A stretch of 64,000 nucleotides of DNA, from assembly GCF_020991455.1 (NCBI RefSeq), contig NZ_JAJMOX010000009.1:62001-126000 (forward strand). Reading direction: 5' to 3'. Under the pieces are notes generated by a model. That model searched no databases, was not told the DNA's origin, and saw only the letters and a list, made by a program, of their open reading frames with translations. The stretch is from Flavobacterium sp. JAS (GTDB lineage Bacteria; Bacteroidota; Bacteroidia; Flavobacteriales; Flavobacteriaceae). Made by a program: the position numbers and the translations under genes. Positions 35,381-44,608 of the stretch are shown piece after piece. Positions within the stretch are counted from its first letter, which is position 1, and each line of letters begins with the position of its first letter.

Positions 35381-36070
35381 ATGGAAGCAACTCATTTTCC
35401 TATAACTAATTGGTCTGAAGATGACCGACCTCGCGAAAAATTAATGCTAAAAGGAAAAGAAGCTTTAAGCAATGCTGAATTGATTGCTATTTTGATAGGT
35501 TCCGGAAGCCGAAAGGAGTCGGCGGTTGCTTTAAGTAAGCGAATTTTGGCTAGTGCCGATAGTCTTAATTCATTGGGGAAAATGTCTATTTCTCAATTGA
35601 TAAATTTTAAAGGAATAGGAGAGGCAAAGGCGATTGCAATTATTGCTGCTTTAGAATTAGGCCGAAGACGCAGAGCAGAAGATACTGTCGAGCTCCTAAA
35701 AGTTACATCGAGCAAAATGGTTTTTGAAATTATGCAGCCTATTATTGGCGAGCTGCCTCATGAAGAATTTTGGGTGCTTTTTCTTAATAATTCTAATAAA
35801 GTGATTTTAAAATCGCAATTAAGTAAAGGCGGCATCTCCGGAACAATAGTTGATGTGAGACTCGTTTTTAAATTGGCGCTCGAGAATGGAGCTACAGGCT
35901 TGATTTTGTGTCATAATCATCCCTCAGGTGGTTTGATTCCGAGTGAAGCCGATAAGCAAATTACCACAAAAATAAAGCTGGCTGGAGATAGTTTAGATGT
36001 TAAAGTTTTGGATCATTTGATTATTACTGAAACAAAATATTATAGTTTTGTAGATGAAGGAATTTTATAG
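35381..36070 (+). CDS. radC: RadC family JAB/MPN domain protein
   Basis: 229 residues. The N-terminal half has the RadC helix-hairpin-helix (LINFKGIGEAKAIAIIAALELGRR, about 68-91). The C-terminal half has the JAMM/MPN metal motif with ILCHNHPSGGLIPSEADKQIT (His-x-His plus later Asp). The family was once linked to DNA repair in error; the actual role is unclear, and metalloprotease or DNA-associated functions have been proposed. It follows the GNAT gene with no gap and precedes a HAD nucleotidase gene by 3 nt, so it is inside a four-gene operon. All motifs are present. Confidence 0.92.
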   Translation: MEATHFPITNWSEDDRPREKLMLKGKEALSNAELIAILIGSGSRKESAVALSKRILASADSLNSLGKMSISQLINFKGIGEAKAIAIIAALELGRRRRAEDTVELLKVTSSKMVFEIMQPIIGELPHEEFWVLFLNNSNKVILKSQLSKGGISGTIVDVRLVFKLALENGATGLILCHNHPSGGLIPSEADKQITTKIKLAGDSLDVKVLDHLIITETKYYSFVDEGIL

Positions 36071-36073
36071 CTT

Positions 36074-36760
36074 ATGAATACCACTATTACCGACATTTTT
36101 TTTGATTTGGATCACACACTTTGGGATTTTGATAAAAATTCTGAAATGGCTTTCGATCGTATTTTCAAAAATAAATATCCCGAAATCAAAACAGCAGATT
36201 TTGTTGAAAAATATGCTCCAATAAATCAGGCTTGCTGGAAATTATATCAAAACGATGAAATTACGCATGTCGAATTGCGTTACAATAGATTGAAACTTTC
36301 TTTTGATGCTTTAAATTATGAAATATCAGATGAAGGCATCAATCAGATTGCAAATGATTATATCGAATACTTAACCGATAATAATCACCTTTTTGATGGA
36401 GCAATCGAAGTTTTGGATTATTTAAAACCTAAATATAAACTGCATATTATCACGAACGGTTTTGCTGCCGTTCAGGATAAAAAGATAAATAATGCCGCTC
36501 TTGGTGGTTATTTCGATACAATAACAAATTCTGAGTTAGCGGGGGTTAAAAAACCAAATAGTATTATCTTTGATTATGCTGTAAATTTGGCTCAGGCCTC
36601 AAAAGAAAACAGTATTATGATTGGAGACTGTCTGGATGCCGATGTTAATGGAGCGTTAAATGCCGGTTTGGATGCTATTTTTTTTAATGATAAAAAAATT
36701 GAAGCTCCTCAGAATATCAAACAAATAAACCATTTATTAGAACTTAAAAAATATTTATAA
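36074..36760 (+). CDS. YjjG-family HAD noncanonical 5'-nucleotidase
   Basis: 228 residues. HAD motif I is FFDLDHTLWDFDKNSE (residues about 9-24, nucleophile Asp), motif II is a Thr in LHIITNGFAA, motif III is a Lys in VKKPNSIIFDYA, and motif IV is IMIGDCLDADVNGALNAG. The DHTLWDFDKNS form is typical of YjjG-like enzymes that dephosphorylate noncanonical pyrimidine nucleotides; this specific reaction is from the family, not proven here. It is cytosolic and part of the GNAT-radC-yjjG operon. The next gene follows after only 2 nt. Confidence 0.85.
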   Translation: MNTTITDIFFDLDHTLWDFDKNSEMAFDRIFKNKYPEIKTADFVEKYAPINQACWKLYQNDEITHVELRYNRLKLSFDALNYEISDEGINQIANDYIEYLTDNNHLFDGAIEVLDYLKPKYKLHIITNGFAAVQDKKINNAALGGYFDTITNSELAGVKKPNSIIFDYAVNLAQASKENSIMIGDCLDADVNGALNAGLDAIFFNDKKIEAPQNIKQINHLLELKKYL

Positions 36761-36762
36761 TT

Positions 36763-37512
36763 ATGAGAATTAAATTTTTGTTGGTTACACTTTTCTGTTC
36801 CGTTATTGGATTTTCGCAATCTGTAAATGATTACAAAGCGGTGATTGTACCGTTAAAATATGATTTCATTAAAACTGAAAATCAATATAGATTGTCTACA
36901 ATGACTAAGTCAAATTTGCTTAAAGCTGGTTTTCAGGCTTTTTATGCAAATGAACAACTTCCTGCGGGTTATACTGATCGTTGTGAATTATTATATGTTG
37001 ATGTAAAAAGAGATAATGGATTTTTAGTAACAAAGCTTTATGTTGAGTTTAAAGATTGTTACGGAAAAGTAGTTTACACATCAGAAGTTGGTAAGAGTAA
37101 AGAAAAAGATTATGAAGCGGCTTATAGAGAAAGTCTTGATGACGCTTTTAAATCAATAAATGCATTGCATTATAAATATAGTGGCAAAGCGGTTGCTTCA
37201 ACTGTAAAAGCGACTTCTATTAGTCCTGCAGCTTCAGTGGTTACCACGGCAGCTGTCGTTGCTGCTGCTCCATCACCAGATCTTAAAGACCCAAATTTAT
37301 TGTACGCACAACCAACAGAATCAGGTTATCAATTGATCGACAAAACACCAAAAGTGGTTATGAAGTTGCTTAAAACTTCACAAAGCAATGTGTTTATCGC
37401 GATAAAAAATAATGTTCAAGGTTCGCTAATTTTGAAAGAAGATGGTCAATGGTATTTTGAATCTTATCAAAATGACAAATTAGTTTCAGAAAAAATTGTA
37501 GTGAAATTCTAA
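36763..37512 (+). CDS. Exported protein of unknown function, 249 aa
   Basis: 249 residues with a signal peptide (MRIKFLLVTLFCSVIGFS, cleavage near QSVND). The middle has an Ala/Val-rich low-complexity stretch (AASVVTTAAVVAAAPSPDL, about 162-180) separating an N-terminal half, in which Lys/Asp/Tyr-rich strands (KYDFIKTENQYRLSTM) dominate, from a short C-terminal half (YQLIDKTPKVVMKLLKTSQS then QGSLILKEDGQWYFE). No catalytic motif is visible. It is the last gene of the radC operon and ends 15 nt from the convergent rarA stop codon. Probably periplasmic or surface; function unknown. Confidence 0.7.
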   Translation: MRIKFLLVTLFCSVIGFSQSVNDYKAVIVPLKYDFIKTENQYRLSTMTKSNLLKAGFQAFYANEQLPAGYTDRCELLYVDVKRDNGFLVTKLYVEFKDCYGKVVYTSEVGKSKEKDYEAAYRESLDDAFKSINALHYKYSGKAVASTVKATSISPAASVVTTAAVVAAAPSPDLKDPNLLYAQPTESGYQLIDKTPKVVMKLLKTSQSNVFIAIKNNVQGSLILKEDGQWYFESYQNDKLVSEKIVVKF

Positions 37513-37527
37513 ATATAAAACCTGGTT

Positions 37528-38805
37528 TTAATAACCATATTTATCTTTCCAACGGTTCTTTAAAAATTCGCGGTTGCTGTTCTCTCTAGAATTGCTTCCC
37601 GGATTGTAAAGAACCGTTTCTTTTATAGCGTCAGGTAAAAATTCCTGTTCGGCAAAATTATTGGCATAATCATGCGAATATTTATAGTCATCTCCATAAC
37701 CTAATTCTTTCATAAGTTTGGTTGGAGCATTTCTTAAATGAATTGGTACCGGCAAATCACCAGTTTGCTTAACCAATTGTTGTGCATTTCCAATCGCCAT
37801 GTAAGAGGCATTACTTTTAGGAGAAGTTGCTAAATAAATAGCACATTGACTTAATATAATTCGGCTTTCAGGATAACCAATTGTTGTTACCGCCTGAAAC
37901 GTATTATTGGCCATAATAAAAGCCGTTGGATTTGCATTTCCGATATCCTCGCTTGATAAAATCAGCATTCTTCTGGCGATAAACTTTACATCTTCGCCGC
38001 CTTCAATCATTCTTGCTAACCAATAAACTGCTCCGTTTGGATCACTGCCGCGAATTGATTTTATAAATGCCGAAACAATATCATAATGTTGTTCACCACT
38101 TTTGTCATACAAAACAGTATTTTGCTGTACTAATTCAAAAACCCGATTGTTAGTAATAACGATTTCATCTCCGGAAGAAGCATTTACAACAAGTTCAAAA
38201 ATGTTCAATAGCTTTCGGCCATCTCCGCCAGAAAGTCGGAGCAAAGCTTCAGTTTCCTTTAGTGTTATGTTTTTAGATGCCAGATAAGTATCTGTTTTCA
38301 TTGCACGATGTAATAAAGACTCTAAATCCGCTTTTGTAAAAGCATTTAAGATATAAACTTGACAACGTGACAATAATGCAGGAATAACTTCAAAACTTGG
38401 GTTTTCAGTCGTTGCACCAATAAGTGTGATCCAGCCTTTTTCGACAGCAGCCAAAAGCGAATCTTGTTGTGATTTACTAAAACGGTGAATCTCATCAATA
38501 AACAAAATAGGGTTTTTAGCCGTAAATAATCCACCGCTTTGTTTTGCCTTTTCGATTACATCTCGAATATCTTTAACACCTGAATTTATTGCACTCAAGA
38601 TGTAAAAAGGACGTTTGGATTCTTGTGCTATAATTTGTGCCAAAGTTGTTTTTCCCGTTCCCGGAGGTCCCCAAAATATCAATGAAGGAATGATTCCTTT
38701 GGATATTTGTTGTGTTAATGAACCATTTGGACCAACCAAATGACTTTGACTGATGTAATCTTCTAATTGCTGTGGGCGAATACGCTCGGCTAAAGGTGCT
38801 TCCAT
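37528..38805 (-). CDS. rarA: Replication-associated recombination protein A (MgsA/RarA)
   Basis: 425 residues, AAA+ family. Walker A is [15 protein letters not shown] (about 45-59), Walker B is [17 protein letters not shown] (about 99-115), and [20 protein letters not shown] is sensor 1 and the Arg finger region. The C-terminal part with [24 protein letters not shown] is typical of the tetramerisation region of RarA. It acts at stalled replication forks. It converges closely with the preceding operon and is divergent from the rhomboid gene, with 152 nt between their starts. Length and motifs are normal. Confidence 0.93.
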   Translation of the reverse strand: MEAPLAERIRPQQLEDYISQSHLVGPNGSLTQQISKGIIPSLIFWGPPGTGKTTLAQIIAQESKRPFYILSAINSGVKDIRDVIEKAKQSGGLFTAKNPILFIDEIHRFSKSQQDSLLAAVEKGWITLIGATTENPSFEVIPALLSRCQVYILNAFTKADLESLLHRAMKTDTYLASKNITLKETEALLRLSGGDGRKLLNIFELVVNASSGDEIVITNNRVFELVQQNTVLYDKSGEQHYDIVSAFIKSIRGSDPNGAVYWLARMIEGGEDVKFIARRMLILSSEDIGNANPTAFIMANNTFQAVTTIGYPESRIILSQCAIYLATSPKSNASYMAIGNAQQLVKQTGDLPVPIHLRNAPTKLMKELGYGDDYKYSHDYANNFAEQEFLPDAIKETVLYNPGSNSRENSNREFLKNRWKDKYGY

Positions 38806-38957
38806 TTTGTAAAATTACTATTTTCAATTTTAATTTTATAGTTTTAAAGGGTTACAAATCATAACAAAGGGTGATGAGACTTTAGCTGACAAATTATCAG
38901 TATCTTGTAATTGGATAGTTTTTTGATATTGTTCTTTTAACTTTATTTTCAAAAATC

Positions 38958-39722
38958 ATGAACGACAATCACTTTAAATTTACAACCGCTGTTATTGGTC
39001 TTCCCGTTTTTTTTGTTCTTTTTCTGTGGATTGTTTATTGGGTTCAGATTCGGTTTGATTTTGATTTTTATCAAAACGGAATTTACCCGAGAGATTTATC
39101 AGGATTACAAGGCGTTTTGTTTAGTCCTTTTATTCATGAAAATTTAGGTCATTTATATAATAACTCTATTCCTTTATTAGTTTTGTTGGCCGCATTACAA
39201 TTTTTTTATCCCAAGCAATCTTTAAGTGTTATTGTTTATGGTATTCTATTTTCGGGATTAATTACATGGATTATTGGTCGGGAAAATTTTCATATTGGTG
39301 CAAGCGGCTTGATTTATGTTTTAGTAACTTTTATTTTTTTCAAAGGAATTCAAACTCGTTATTATCGATTAGTAGCACTATCATTGTCGGTTATTTTACT
39401 TTATGGAGGAATGATTTGGTATGTGTTTCCGGATGTAGACAAAACGATTTCCTGGGAGGGACATTTAGCAGGTTTTATAACCGGTTTTACAATGTCTTTG
39501 ATTTATAAAACACCTGAGTATGCAAAACCTATAGTTTACGAATGGCAAAAGCCTGATTTTAATCCCGAAGATGATGCTTTTATGAGGCACTTTGATGAAA
39601 ATGGAAATTTTGTTAATACCGAAATTCCTGAAGAAGATCCAGAAGATGCTTCTACATATTACAATTCAAATTTTTCTGTCAATTATACGGTAACGAAAAG
39701 AGAATCAGAGGATAAAATATAA
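38958..39722 (+). CDS. Rhomboid family intramembrane serine protease
   Basis: 254 residues. Six hydrophobic helices. HENLGHLYNNSIPL (about residues 58-71) matches the HxxxHxxxN second-helix motif. HIGASGLIYVL (about 114-124) contains the catalytic Ser in GASG, and EGHLAGFITGF (about 168-178) has the catalytic His. It cleaves membrane-spanning segments of substrates within the cytoplasmic membrane. The C-terminal 70 residues are acidic and hydrophilic (EIPEEDPEDAS) and probably cytoplasmic. Substrates are unknown. Confidence 0.93.
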   Translation: MNDNHFKFTTAVIGLPVFFVLFLWIVYWVQIRFDFDFYQNGIYPRDLSGLQGVLFSPFIHENLGHLYNNSIPLLVLLAALQFFYPKQSLSVIVYGILFSGLITWIIGRENFHIGASGLIYVLVTFIFFKGIQTRYYRLVALSLSVILLYGGMIWYVFPDVDKTISWEGHLAGFITGFTMSLIYKTPEYAKPIVYEWQKPDFNPEDDAFMRHFDENGNFVNTEIPEEDPEDASTYYNSNFSVNYTVTKRESEDKI

Positions 39723-39731
39723 AAGCGAATA

Positions 39732-39760
39732 TTTGGTTTGATTATAATTGACTATTTTTG
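39732..39760 (+). promoter_or_regulatory. Possible promoter of the 169-aa gene
   Basis: TTTG (39732-39735), 17 nt, then TATTTTTG (39753-39760), matching the Bacteroidetes -33 and -7 elements with a slightly short spacer. The start codon lies 31 nt after the -7 box. Confidence 0.45.
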
Positions 39761-39791
39761 ATAAAGAAATTTTAATTTCATTCTTCTTTTT

Positions 39792-40301
39792 ATGAAAAAG
39801 AGCAGTTTTATAGTGGTTTTATTATTAGTAGTTTTAACTGGTTCAAATGCAGTTGCACAATGCGATGTAAAAAACAAAGTTCTTGCTGATGGAACAATGA
39901 TGTACTATTTTGAACCGGCTAATTTTTATGTAACAAAGTCAAAATCATTAAAGATTAATATCGTAACAGATAAGGAGCATTATTTTGTTGCTCTTCAGCC
40001 GTCACCATTTCCTGCTAAAAGCGAAGGAAAAAAAATAAAAGATGATTTGATTATTCATTTAGCTGATAATAAAGAATACAAATTGACACATTATGATACC
40101 CAGTATAGAAATAATGATTCAATTATGCAGGTTCTTTATTTGATTGATGATAAAGATATCGGGTCATTTTCTAAGTTTGAAGCATTAGTGGCCGAAATTA
40201 ATATGGAAGGAACTGAGTTTGTTCGTAGTTATAATTTCAAATTGCATAAAGATGCCATAAAGGAGCAATTGAATTGTTTCTTAAAGAAGGAAGAAAAATA
40301 A
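39792..40301 (+). CDS. Exported protein of unknown function, 169 aa
   Basis: 169 residues with a signal peptide (MKKSSFIVVLLLVVLTGSNAVA, cleavage near QCDVKNK). The mature protein is rich in Lys, Asp and Tyr, with beta-like segments (YYFEPANFYVTKSKSLKI, YFVALQPSPFPAK, NKEYKLTHYDTQYRN) and ends in a Lys-rich tail (KEQLNCFLKKEEK). Two mature Cys could form a disulfide. No family is recognised. It is monocistronic and converges on a DUF2490 gene 17 nt away. Probably periplasmic. Confidence 0.7.
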   Translation: MKKSSFIVVLLLVVLTGSNAVAQCDVKNKVLADGTMMYYFEPANFYVTKSKSLKINIVTDKEHYFVALQPSPFPAKSEGKKIKDDLIIHLADNKEYKLTHYDTQYRNNDSIMQVLYLIDDKDIGSFSKFEALVAEINMEGTEFVRSYNFKLHKDAIKEQLNCFLKKEEK

Positions 40302-40318
40302 AAGAAGAAAAGTAAAAG

Positions 40319-41122
40319 TTAATCGTCGGTTTTTGTATTATCGTTATTATGAGATAACTTTTTCTGAATAGTTTTGAAAAGATTATTGAACGTAATTGTG
40401 AAGGAAGCGGCATTTACAATTTGATTCTCATTGTCTCTTGGTAAATATTCGTTTGCGTACGCTAATTCTACTTGAATATCATCAGTAAATAAATAACCCG
40501 CTCCAATAGTAAATCTGTTTCGGTCAAAAAAACTTAAACCGGTAACCTTTGTACCGGATTTAAAATATAATTCATCTGAAGCAACAGCATATATAACTCC
40601 TTCTCGTAAAATTTTACTATTTATGGGTTTTATATATTTTATCTGTTGGCGATATCTTACTACATTTTCATAATCATCTTCGCCATTTCTTATATGACGA
40701 AGTTCCATTCTCATTCGGGTGCTTAAAGTATATCCGGTCTTATGAAAGTAGTATATTCCTTGTAACGCAAATCTCCATTCAGGAGATTTAAACTGGCCAA
40801 TTTCTGGCACATCTTTATTGTCGTAGTAAGCAGCAAAAGTTGAGAGTTTCCATCGAGGTGATAGATAGTAATGTCCCCATACTCTAAATGATTTTTGAAT
40901 GTTTTGCTGAAAAATATTCGATGAAGTTGCGGTACTGCTATAAGAGGAGCCGAGATCGAGTTCGGTAGACCATTTTTCGTTTATGGTTCTATTAAACTGA
41001 ATTTCATTCCAGGATTGTCCGTATGTTGTAGTTTGTCCGTAGCTTAAGTTTGTAATTAATAAAATTACAAACAAGCAACAGATTTTATGAAAGAATATGT
41101 TAAGAATAGATTTTGAAGACAT
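40319..41122 (-). CDS. DUF2490 outer membrane beta-barrel protein
   Basis: 267 residues. A signal peptide with a longer hydrophilic start (MSSKSILNIFFHKICCLFVILLITNLSYG) precedes SWNEIQFNRTINEKWSTELDLGSSYSS, QKSFRVWGHYYLSPRWKLS and a series of amphipathic strands (YTLSTRMRMELRHI, RFTIGAGYLFTDDIQVELAYANEY) characteristic of DUF2490 barrels. These are common in Bacteroidetes and of unknown function. It starts 40 nt after the rlmB stop codon on the same strand and may be co-transcribed. Confidence 0.82.
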   Translation of the reverse strand: MSSKSILNIFFHKICCLFVILLITNLSYGQTTTYGQSWNEIQFNRTINEKWSTELDLGSSYSSTATSSNIFQQNIQKSFRVWGHYYLSPRWKLSTFAAYYDNKDVPEIGQFKSPEWRFALQGIYYFHKTGYTLSTRMRMELRHIRNGEDDYENVVRYRQQIKYIKPINSKILREGVIYAVASDELYFKSGTKVTGLSFFDRNRFTIGAGYLFTDDIQVELAYANEYLPRDNENQIVNAASFTITFNNLFKTIQKKLSHNNDNTKTDD

Positions 41123-41162
41123 TCATAATAGATTTATTTGTCATCTTAATTCTCAATACTAT

Positions 41163-41897
41163 TTAACTTCTTTGGCGAACAGCTTCGTATAAAAATGCTC
41201 CACAAGCTACAGAAACATTTAGAGATCCGATTGTTCCGAACATTGGTAATTTTGCTTTTTCGTCAACAATTTTAAGTACAGATGGGTTTATTCCTCTGTC
41301 TTCTGATCCCATGATAATTGCTACGGGTTCGTTTAATGCTATATCGTAAATGTTTTGATCTGTTTTTTCAGTTGCAGCAACAGTTTTTATTCCTGATCCT
41401 TGAAGATAGAAGATAGCGTCTTTTATGTGCTCAACTTTACAAATCGGAACGTTGAAAACCGCACCAGCTGATGTTTTAACTGTATCTCCATTTACAGGTG
41501 CTGATCCTGCTTTTTGAACAATAATTCCGTTTACTCCGGTACATTCAGCAGTTCTAATAATGGCTCCAAAATTTCGGGCGTCAGAAATCTGGTCTAGTAT
41601 CAAAAATAATGGTTTTGAACCAGATTCAATTGTTGATTCAACCAAATGTTCTAATTCGATAAAACCAATAGGGGAGATTGTCGCAACGGCACCTTGATGA
41701 TTGTTTGGTGTTAGTCTATTTAGCTTTTCTACAGGTACGTATGAGAAATTAATGTTGGCACGTTTCATGACCTTCATTAAATCTTTCATTAATTCTCCAG
41801 AAATTTCTTTTTGTATAAATACTTTATCAACTTCTTTTCCTGCTTGAATTGCTTCTATAATGGCTCTAATTCCAAATATTTGATGTTCTTTTTCCAT
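41163..41897 (-). CDS. rlmB: 23S rRNA (guanosine-2'-O)-methyltransferase RlmB
   Basis: The start is placed at the ATG ending at 41897 (MEKEHQIFGIRAI), giving 244 residues. The longer frame runs back through the promoter box and a terminator and is rejected. The SpoU/TrmH trefoil-knot motifs are present: LDQISDARNFGAIIRTAE (motif 1), VAIIMGSEDRGINPSVL (motif 2) and MFGTIGSLNVSVACGAFLYE (motif 3). An N-terminal substrate-binding domain with GIRAIIEAIQAGKEVDKVFI fits RlmB, which methylates G2251 of 23S rRNA. A -7 box ends 5 nt upstream of the start codon, suggesting a leaderless mRNA. Confidence 0.92.
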   Translation of the reverse strand: MEKEHQIFGIRAIIEAIQAGKEVDKVFIQKEISGELMKDLMKVMKRANINFSYVPVEKLNRLTPNNHQGAVATISPIGFIELEHLVESTIESGSKPLFLILDQISDARNFGAIIRTAECTGVNGIIVQKAGSAPVNGDTVKTSAGAVFNVPICKVEHIKDAIFYLQGSGIKTVAATEKTDQNIYDIALNEPVAIIMGSEDRGINPSVLKIVDEKAKLPMFGTIGSLNVSVACGAFLYEAVRQRS

Positions 41898-41901
41898 GAG
41901 G

Positions 41902-41909
41902 CAAATATA
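41902..41909 (-). promoter_or_regulatory. -7 promoter box of rlmB
   Basis: Read on the minus strand this is TATATTTG followed by CC, a perfect TAnnTTTG. Its last base is 5 nt from the ATG, so the predicted start of transcription is at or next to the A of the start codon. No good -33 element is found. Confidence 0.5.
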
Positions 41910-41930
41910 GGTATAATGTTTATAAAAAAA

Positions 41931-41957
41931 AACCATCCCAAATAATGGGATGGTTTA
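41931..41957 (-). terminator. Terminator of the SusC/SusD operon with extra lipoproteins
   Basis: AACCATCCCA and TGGGATGGTT form a ten-pair stem around a short loop; on the minus strand it is followed by a T run (A run at 41923-41932). It lies 26 nt after the last lipoprotein gene of the operon and just upstream of rlmB. Confidence 0.85.
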
Positions 41958-41982
41958 GTTGTAATATAGTAGAATCTAAGTT

Positions 41983-42480
41983 CTAGTATTCATCTTCGAA
42001 GAAACCAGTTCTTTTTCCTCCTACGTAATTGATATCATATCCAGCTGGATCGTAACTAAAATGAGCTGTAAAAGAGATTTTGTCAACTTTGTGACCACCT
42101 TTACTAGTTGCAGCTCCTTTTTCTATTTTACCATTTGTAATTGTTACAGTACCTGTGTCTAATATGTTTGCTGAATCGGTCGCAGAAAAAGTTCCAGCTT
42201 TAACATCAACAGTTACTTTACATTTAATAGCATATCCATGTTTTGCATCATCAATCCACATTGTATTGTCGTTTGCTGCCGTGTTGTACGTAGAGTGCAA
42301 AGCATTTGCTGCTTGAACTTTACCATTTGTATCGGTAAGAGTGATGTACCAATCTCCAGCCATAGATTCAACAGACGTTCCTCCTGGATCAGTATCTCCA
42401 ACTTCATCACAAGATGCAAATGAAGTAGCTACAAGTACCGCTACAAGTATGCGTGCTATATTTTGTTTTAATTTTTTCAT
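41983..42480 (-). CDS. Sus-locus lipoprotein, lipid-binding-like
   Basis: 165 residues. The lipoprotein signal ends VATSFASC, followed by Asp-Glu. The body resembles, from memory, the lipid-binding/putative hydrolase family of small lipoproteins encoded behind SusC/SusD pairs (MAGDWYITLTDTNGKV, then DNTMWIDDAKHGYAIKCKV, and an FSYDPAGYDINYVGGKRTGF C-terminus). It is predicted as a beta-rich calycin-like domain. It is the last gene of the operon SusC, SusD, DUF5011-like, this gene, with a 15-nt gap from the previous gene. It probably sits on the cell surface and may bind or capture the ligand of the transporter. Confidence 0.65.
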   Translation of the reverse strand: MKKLKQNIARILVAVLVATSFASCDEVGDTDPGGTSVESMAGDWYITLTDTNGKVQAANALHSTYNTAANDNTMWIDDAKHGYAIKCKVTVDVKAGTFSATDSANILDTGTVTITNGKIEKGAATSKGGHKVDKISFTAHFSYDPAGYDINYVGGKRTGFFEDEY

Positions 42481-42495
42481 CTTAATATTTTTAAA

Positions 42496-43122
42496 TTATC
42501 GTTTAAATATTCTCTCAGCTGTACCGAAGACTGCTGAAGCATAAATTACCCATTTCCAGTTGTTTTTGTCAGTAATGGTTCCAATGTTACTTTCTGCAGA
42601 GATTCCTGATGTAGAAGTGTTTTCTTGAAAAGGAGCGTAAATTTGCTTGTCATCTATATTGTAGAATTCTAAAGTTATAAAGTCTTTAGCTACGTTATAA
42701 CCTGTTGCATTGTCACACTTGTATTTTCTGTCAGATATTTTTGTTACAGTGTTAGGGTTACCATTTCTAAGAAAAGTTCCAGTCAAATCTATTGTGCTAG
42801 GTTTGTTGCTTAATACAACAACTGTACGAGTTAGGTAAGCTGGAAAACCATCACTATTTGTTGCAGAGTAATTAATTTTGTACATAGTAGGTTTGCTTGT
42901 GTCTACCGTACCGTCAATTTTTACCTCAAGTACTTTTCCACCGGCTTCAGCTTTAGCACCTTGTTCTGTATATGTTTCTCCTTGAGTTAAAACAACAAGT
43001 GCATCTCCATTTAGTGACATGTTTGCGTAAGCCGTTACCTTTGAAACATTATCAGTAGACTCTGAACAAGAAGTTAACAATAGTCCTGAAACTACCATTA
43101 AGTATATAAATATTTTTTTCAT
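42496..43122 (-). CDS. Sus-locus lipoprotein with DUF5011-like Ig domain
   Basis: 208 residues. The lipoprotein signal ends VSGLLLTSC, followed by Ser-Glu. An N-terminal Ig-like segment (ALVVLTQGETYTEQGAKAEAGG then KINYSATNSDGFPAYLTRTVVV, about residues 39-108) matches the DUF5011 bacterial Ig fold. The C-terminal half has IYAPFQENTSTSGI and WKWVIYASAVFG and is not recognised. It follows the SusD-like gene by 12 nt and is probably a surface accessory of that SusC/SusD pair, perhaps with a binding role. The substrate is unknown. Confidence 0.7.
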   Translation of the reverse strand: MKKIFIYLMVVSGLLLTSCSESTDNVSKVTAYANMSLNGDALVVLTQGETYTEQGAKAEAGGKVLEVKIDGTVDTSKPTMYKINYSATNSDGFPAYLTRTVVVLSNKPSTIDLTGTFLRNGNPNTVTKISDRKYKCDNATGYNVAKDFITLEFYNIDDKQIYAPFQENTSTSGISAESNIGTITDKNNWKWVIYASAVFGTAERIFKR

Positions 43123-43134
43123 CGTTTTAATTTT

Positions 43135-44592
43135 TTAGTTAACATCCCACCATACCGGAAGTGATATTGCTTTTAATGCAGGAGCATTAGGGTTTCTTGT
43201 TTTTACTGTATTCGGTAACACAATTCTTTTTGGGAATTTATTTCCAATAACACTTTGAACAGATACGGCAAATTGTCCAGCAAGATAGTCTTCGTCATCT
43301 TGAGCAACAGCAGATACTTTTGGGTAACCTGTTCTATTTTGCTCCATAAATGATTCATAACCGTTTCCAGGGAAACTTGCAATCCATTTTTGAGTAATAA
43401 TTGCTTCAATCTGTGCTGCAGTTCCTGCTGCAGGGAATTCATATTTTCCTCCAGCAGCTAATAAAGCAGTAGCACTTATTGGAGCATCAGTACTAGAATT
43501 TTTAGCGAAATTTGCAGCAACAGCTAGGTCATATTTTGCTTTAGCACCAGCACCGGCATAATATCTAGTAAGAGCTTCTGCTTGTAAAAAGTAACTTTCT
43601 TCAGCGCTAATGAAATATACAGGAGTTTTAGGAGCCAATATTACTGTTGAAAGACCAGTAGCATTGTTTAAGAAGTCACCTTGATTATTAGCTTTCCCTA
43701 GGGAAGTTCCTCCATTTTCGTAATATTTAGCTATACGTGGATCAGCGTTTACATCTAGGTAAGAGTATAAGGTTGTACTTGCTTTAAGATTTAAAGTAGT
43801 ATTCAATTGTCTTCTGTCTGATTCAAACAAAGGGTTACTTTTACTATCAGCATCTTCAAAGTTGTGCATTGATGCATCAATATCTAAGAATTGAGCACCT
43901 GAATCAATTAAAGCTTTAATTCCTGACTGAGCTAGAGTTGGATTCACTTCAGTTAACCTCATGTGCAACTTTAATAATAATGTATTACCATATTTAGTCC
44001 ACTTTGTCATATCTCCACCAAAAATAAAATCATCTTTAGCAGGCTTGTCACCTATAGATGCATTTTGATCTTTTGATAATGCTAATTTTAAATCAGCGAT
44101 CATTAAATCATATGTCTCTTTTCCAGTATTGAATTTTGGTTGTAAGATTAGAGGATTGTTTGCCTCAGCATAAGGAATATCGTCATACAAATCTGTCATT
44201 ACTTGAGAAGCTTGTACTTCAAGTACTGTAGCTATTAAAAAATAGTTCCAGTTACCTTCTGCTAATGCTTTTGCTTTTACGACTCTAATGTCGTTTAACG
44301 CATCGTACATTGCAGTCCAACCAAGTTGATAATCATTTGTTCCAATACTGTATTGGTCAACGTCTTTGTATTGATTTGAAGTGGTGTTTTGTGTCCAAAA
44401 TTGTGACCAAAATCCTCCTACTATAGCATAGTAAGATCCTTGCGCTCCTGCAACCCCTGCAATACCTGCAGGAAGTATAGTACTGTACGCTTGGCCTACA
44501 GGCAATAAGTCCGGATCTCTATTAATGTCAAATGTTTCGTCACATGACACTAATAAGAAAAGCGCTGTTATTAATGTTGCTATTTTTTTCAT
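43135..44592 (-). CDS. SusD/RagB-like outer membrane lipoprotein (first pair)
   Basis: 485 residues. Lipoprotein signal MKKIATLITALFLLVSC followed by Asp-Glu. Typical SusD-like group 2 features: WSQFWTQNTTSNQY, YDALNDIRVVKAKALAEGNW with helical TPR-like segments, DLYDDIPYAEA, KWTKYGNTLLLKLHMRL, and SAEESYFLQAEALTRYY near residues 325-340. It is the surface-exposed lid and binding partner of the SusC-type channel encoded 16 nt upstream. No carbohydrate-active enzyme is in the neighbourhood, so the ligand (glycan, peptide or other) is not predictable. Confidence 0.9.
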   Translation of the reverse strand: MKKIATLITALFLLVSCDETFDINRDPDLLPVGQAYSTILPAGIAGVAGAQGSYYAIVGGFWSQFWTQNTTSNQYKDVDQYSIGTNDYQLGWTAMYDALNDIRVVKAKALAEGNWNYFLIATVLEVQASQVMTDLYDDIPYAEANNPLILQPKFNTGKETYDLMIADLKLALSKDQNASIGDKPAKDDFIFGGDMTKWTKYGNTLLLKLHMRLTEVNPTLAQSGIKALIDSGAQFLDIDASMHNFEDADSKSNPLFESDRRQLNTTLNLKASTTLYSYLDVNADPRIAKYYENGGTSLGKANNQGDFLNNATGLSTVILAPKTPVYFISAEESYFLQAEALTRYYAGAGAKAKYDLAVAANFAKNSSTDAPISATALLAAGGKYEFPAAGTAAQIEAIITQKWIASFPGNGYESFMEQNRTGYPKVSAVAQDDEDYLAGQFAVSVQSVIGNKFPKRIVLPNTVKTRNPNAPALKAISLPVWWDVN

Positions 44593-44608
44593 TTTTCTAT
44601 ATTTTATT

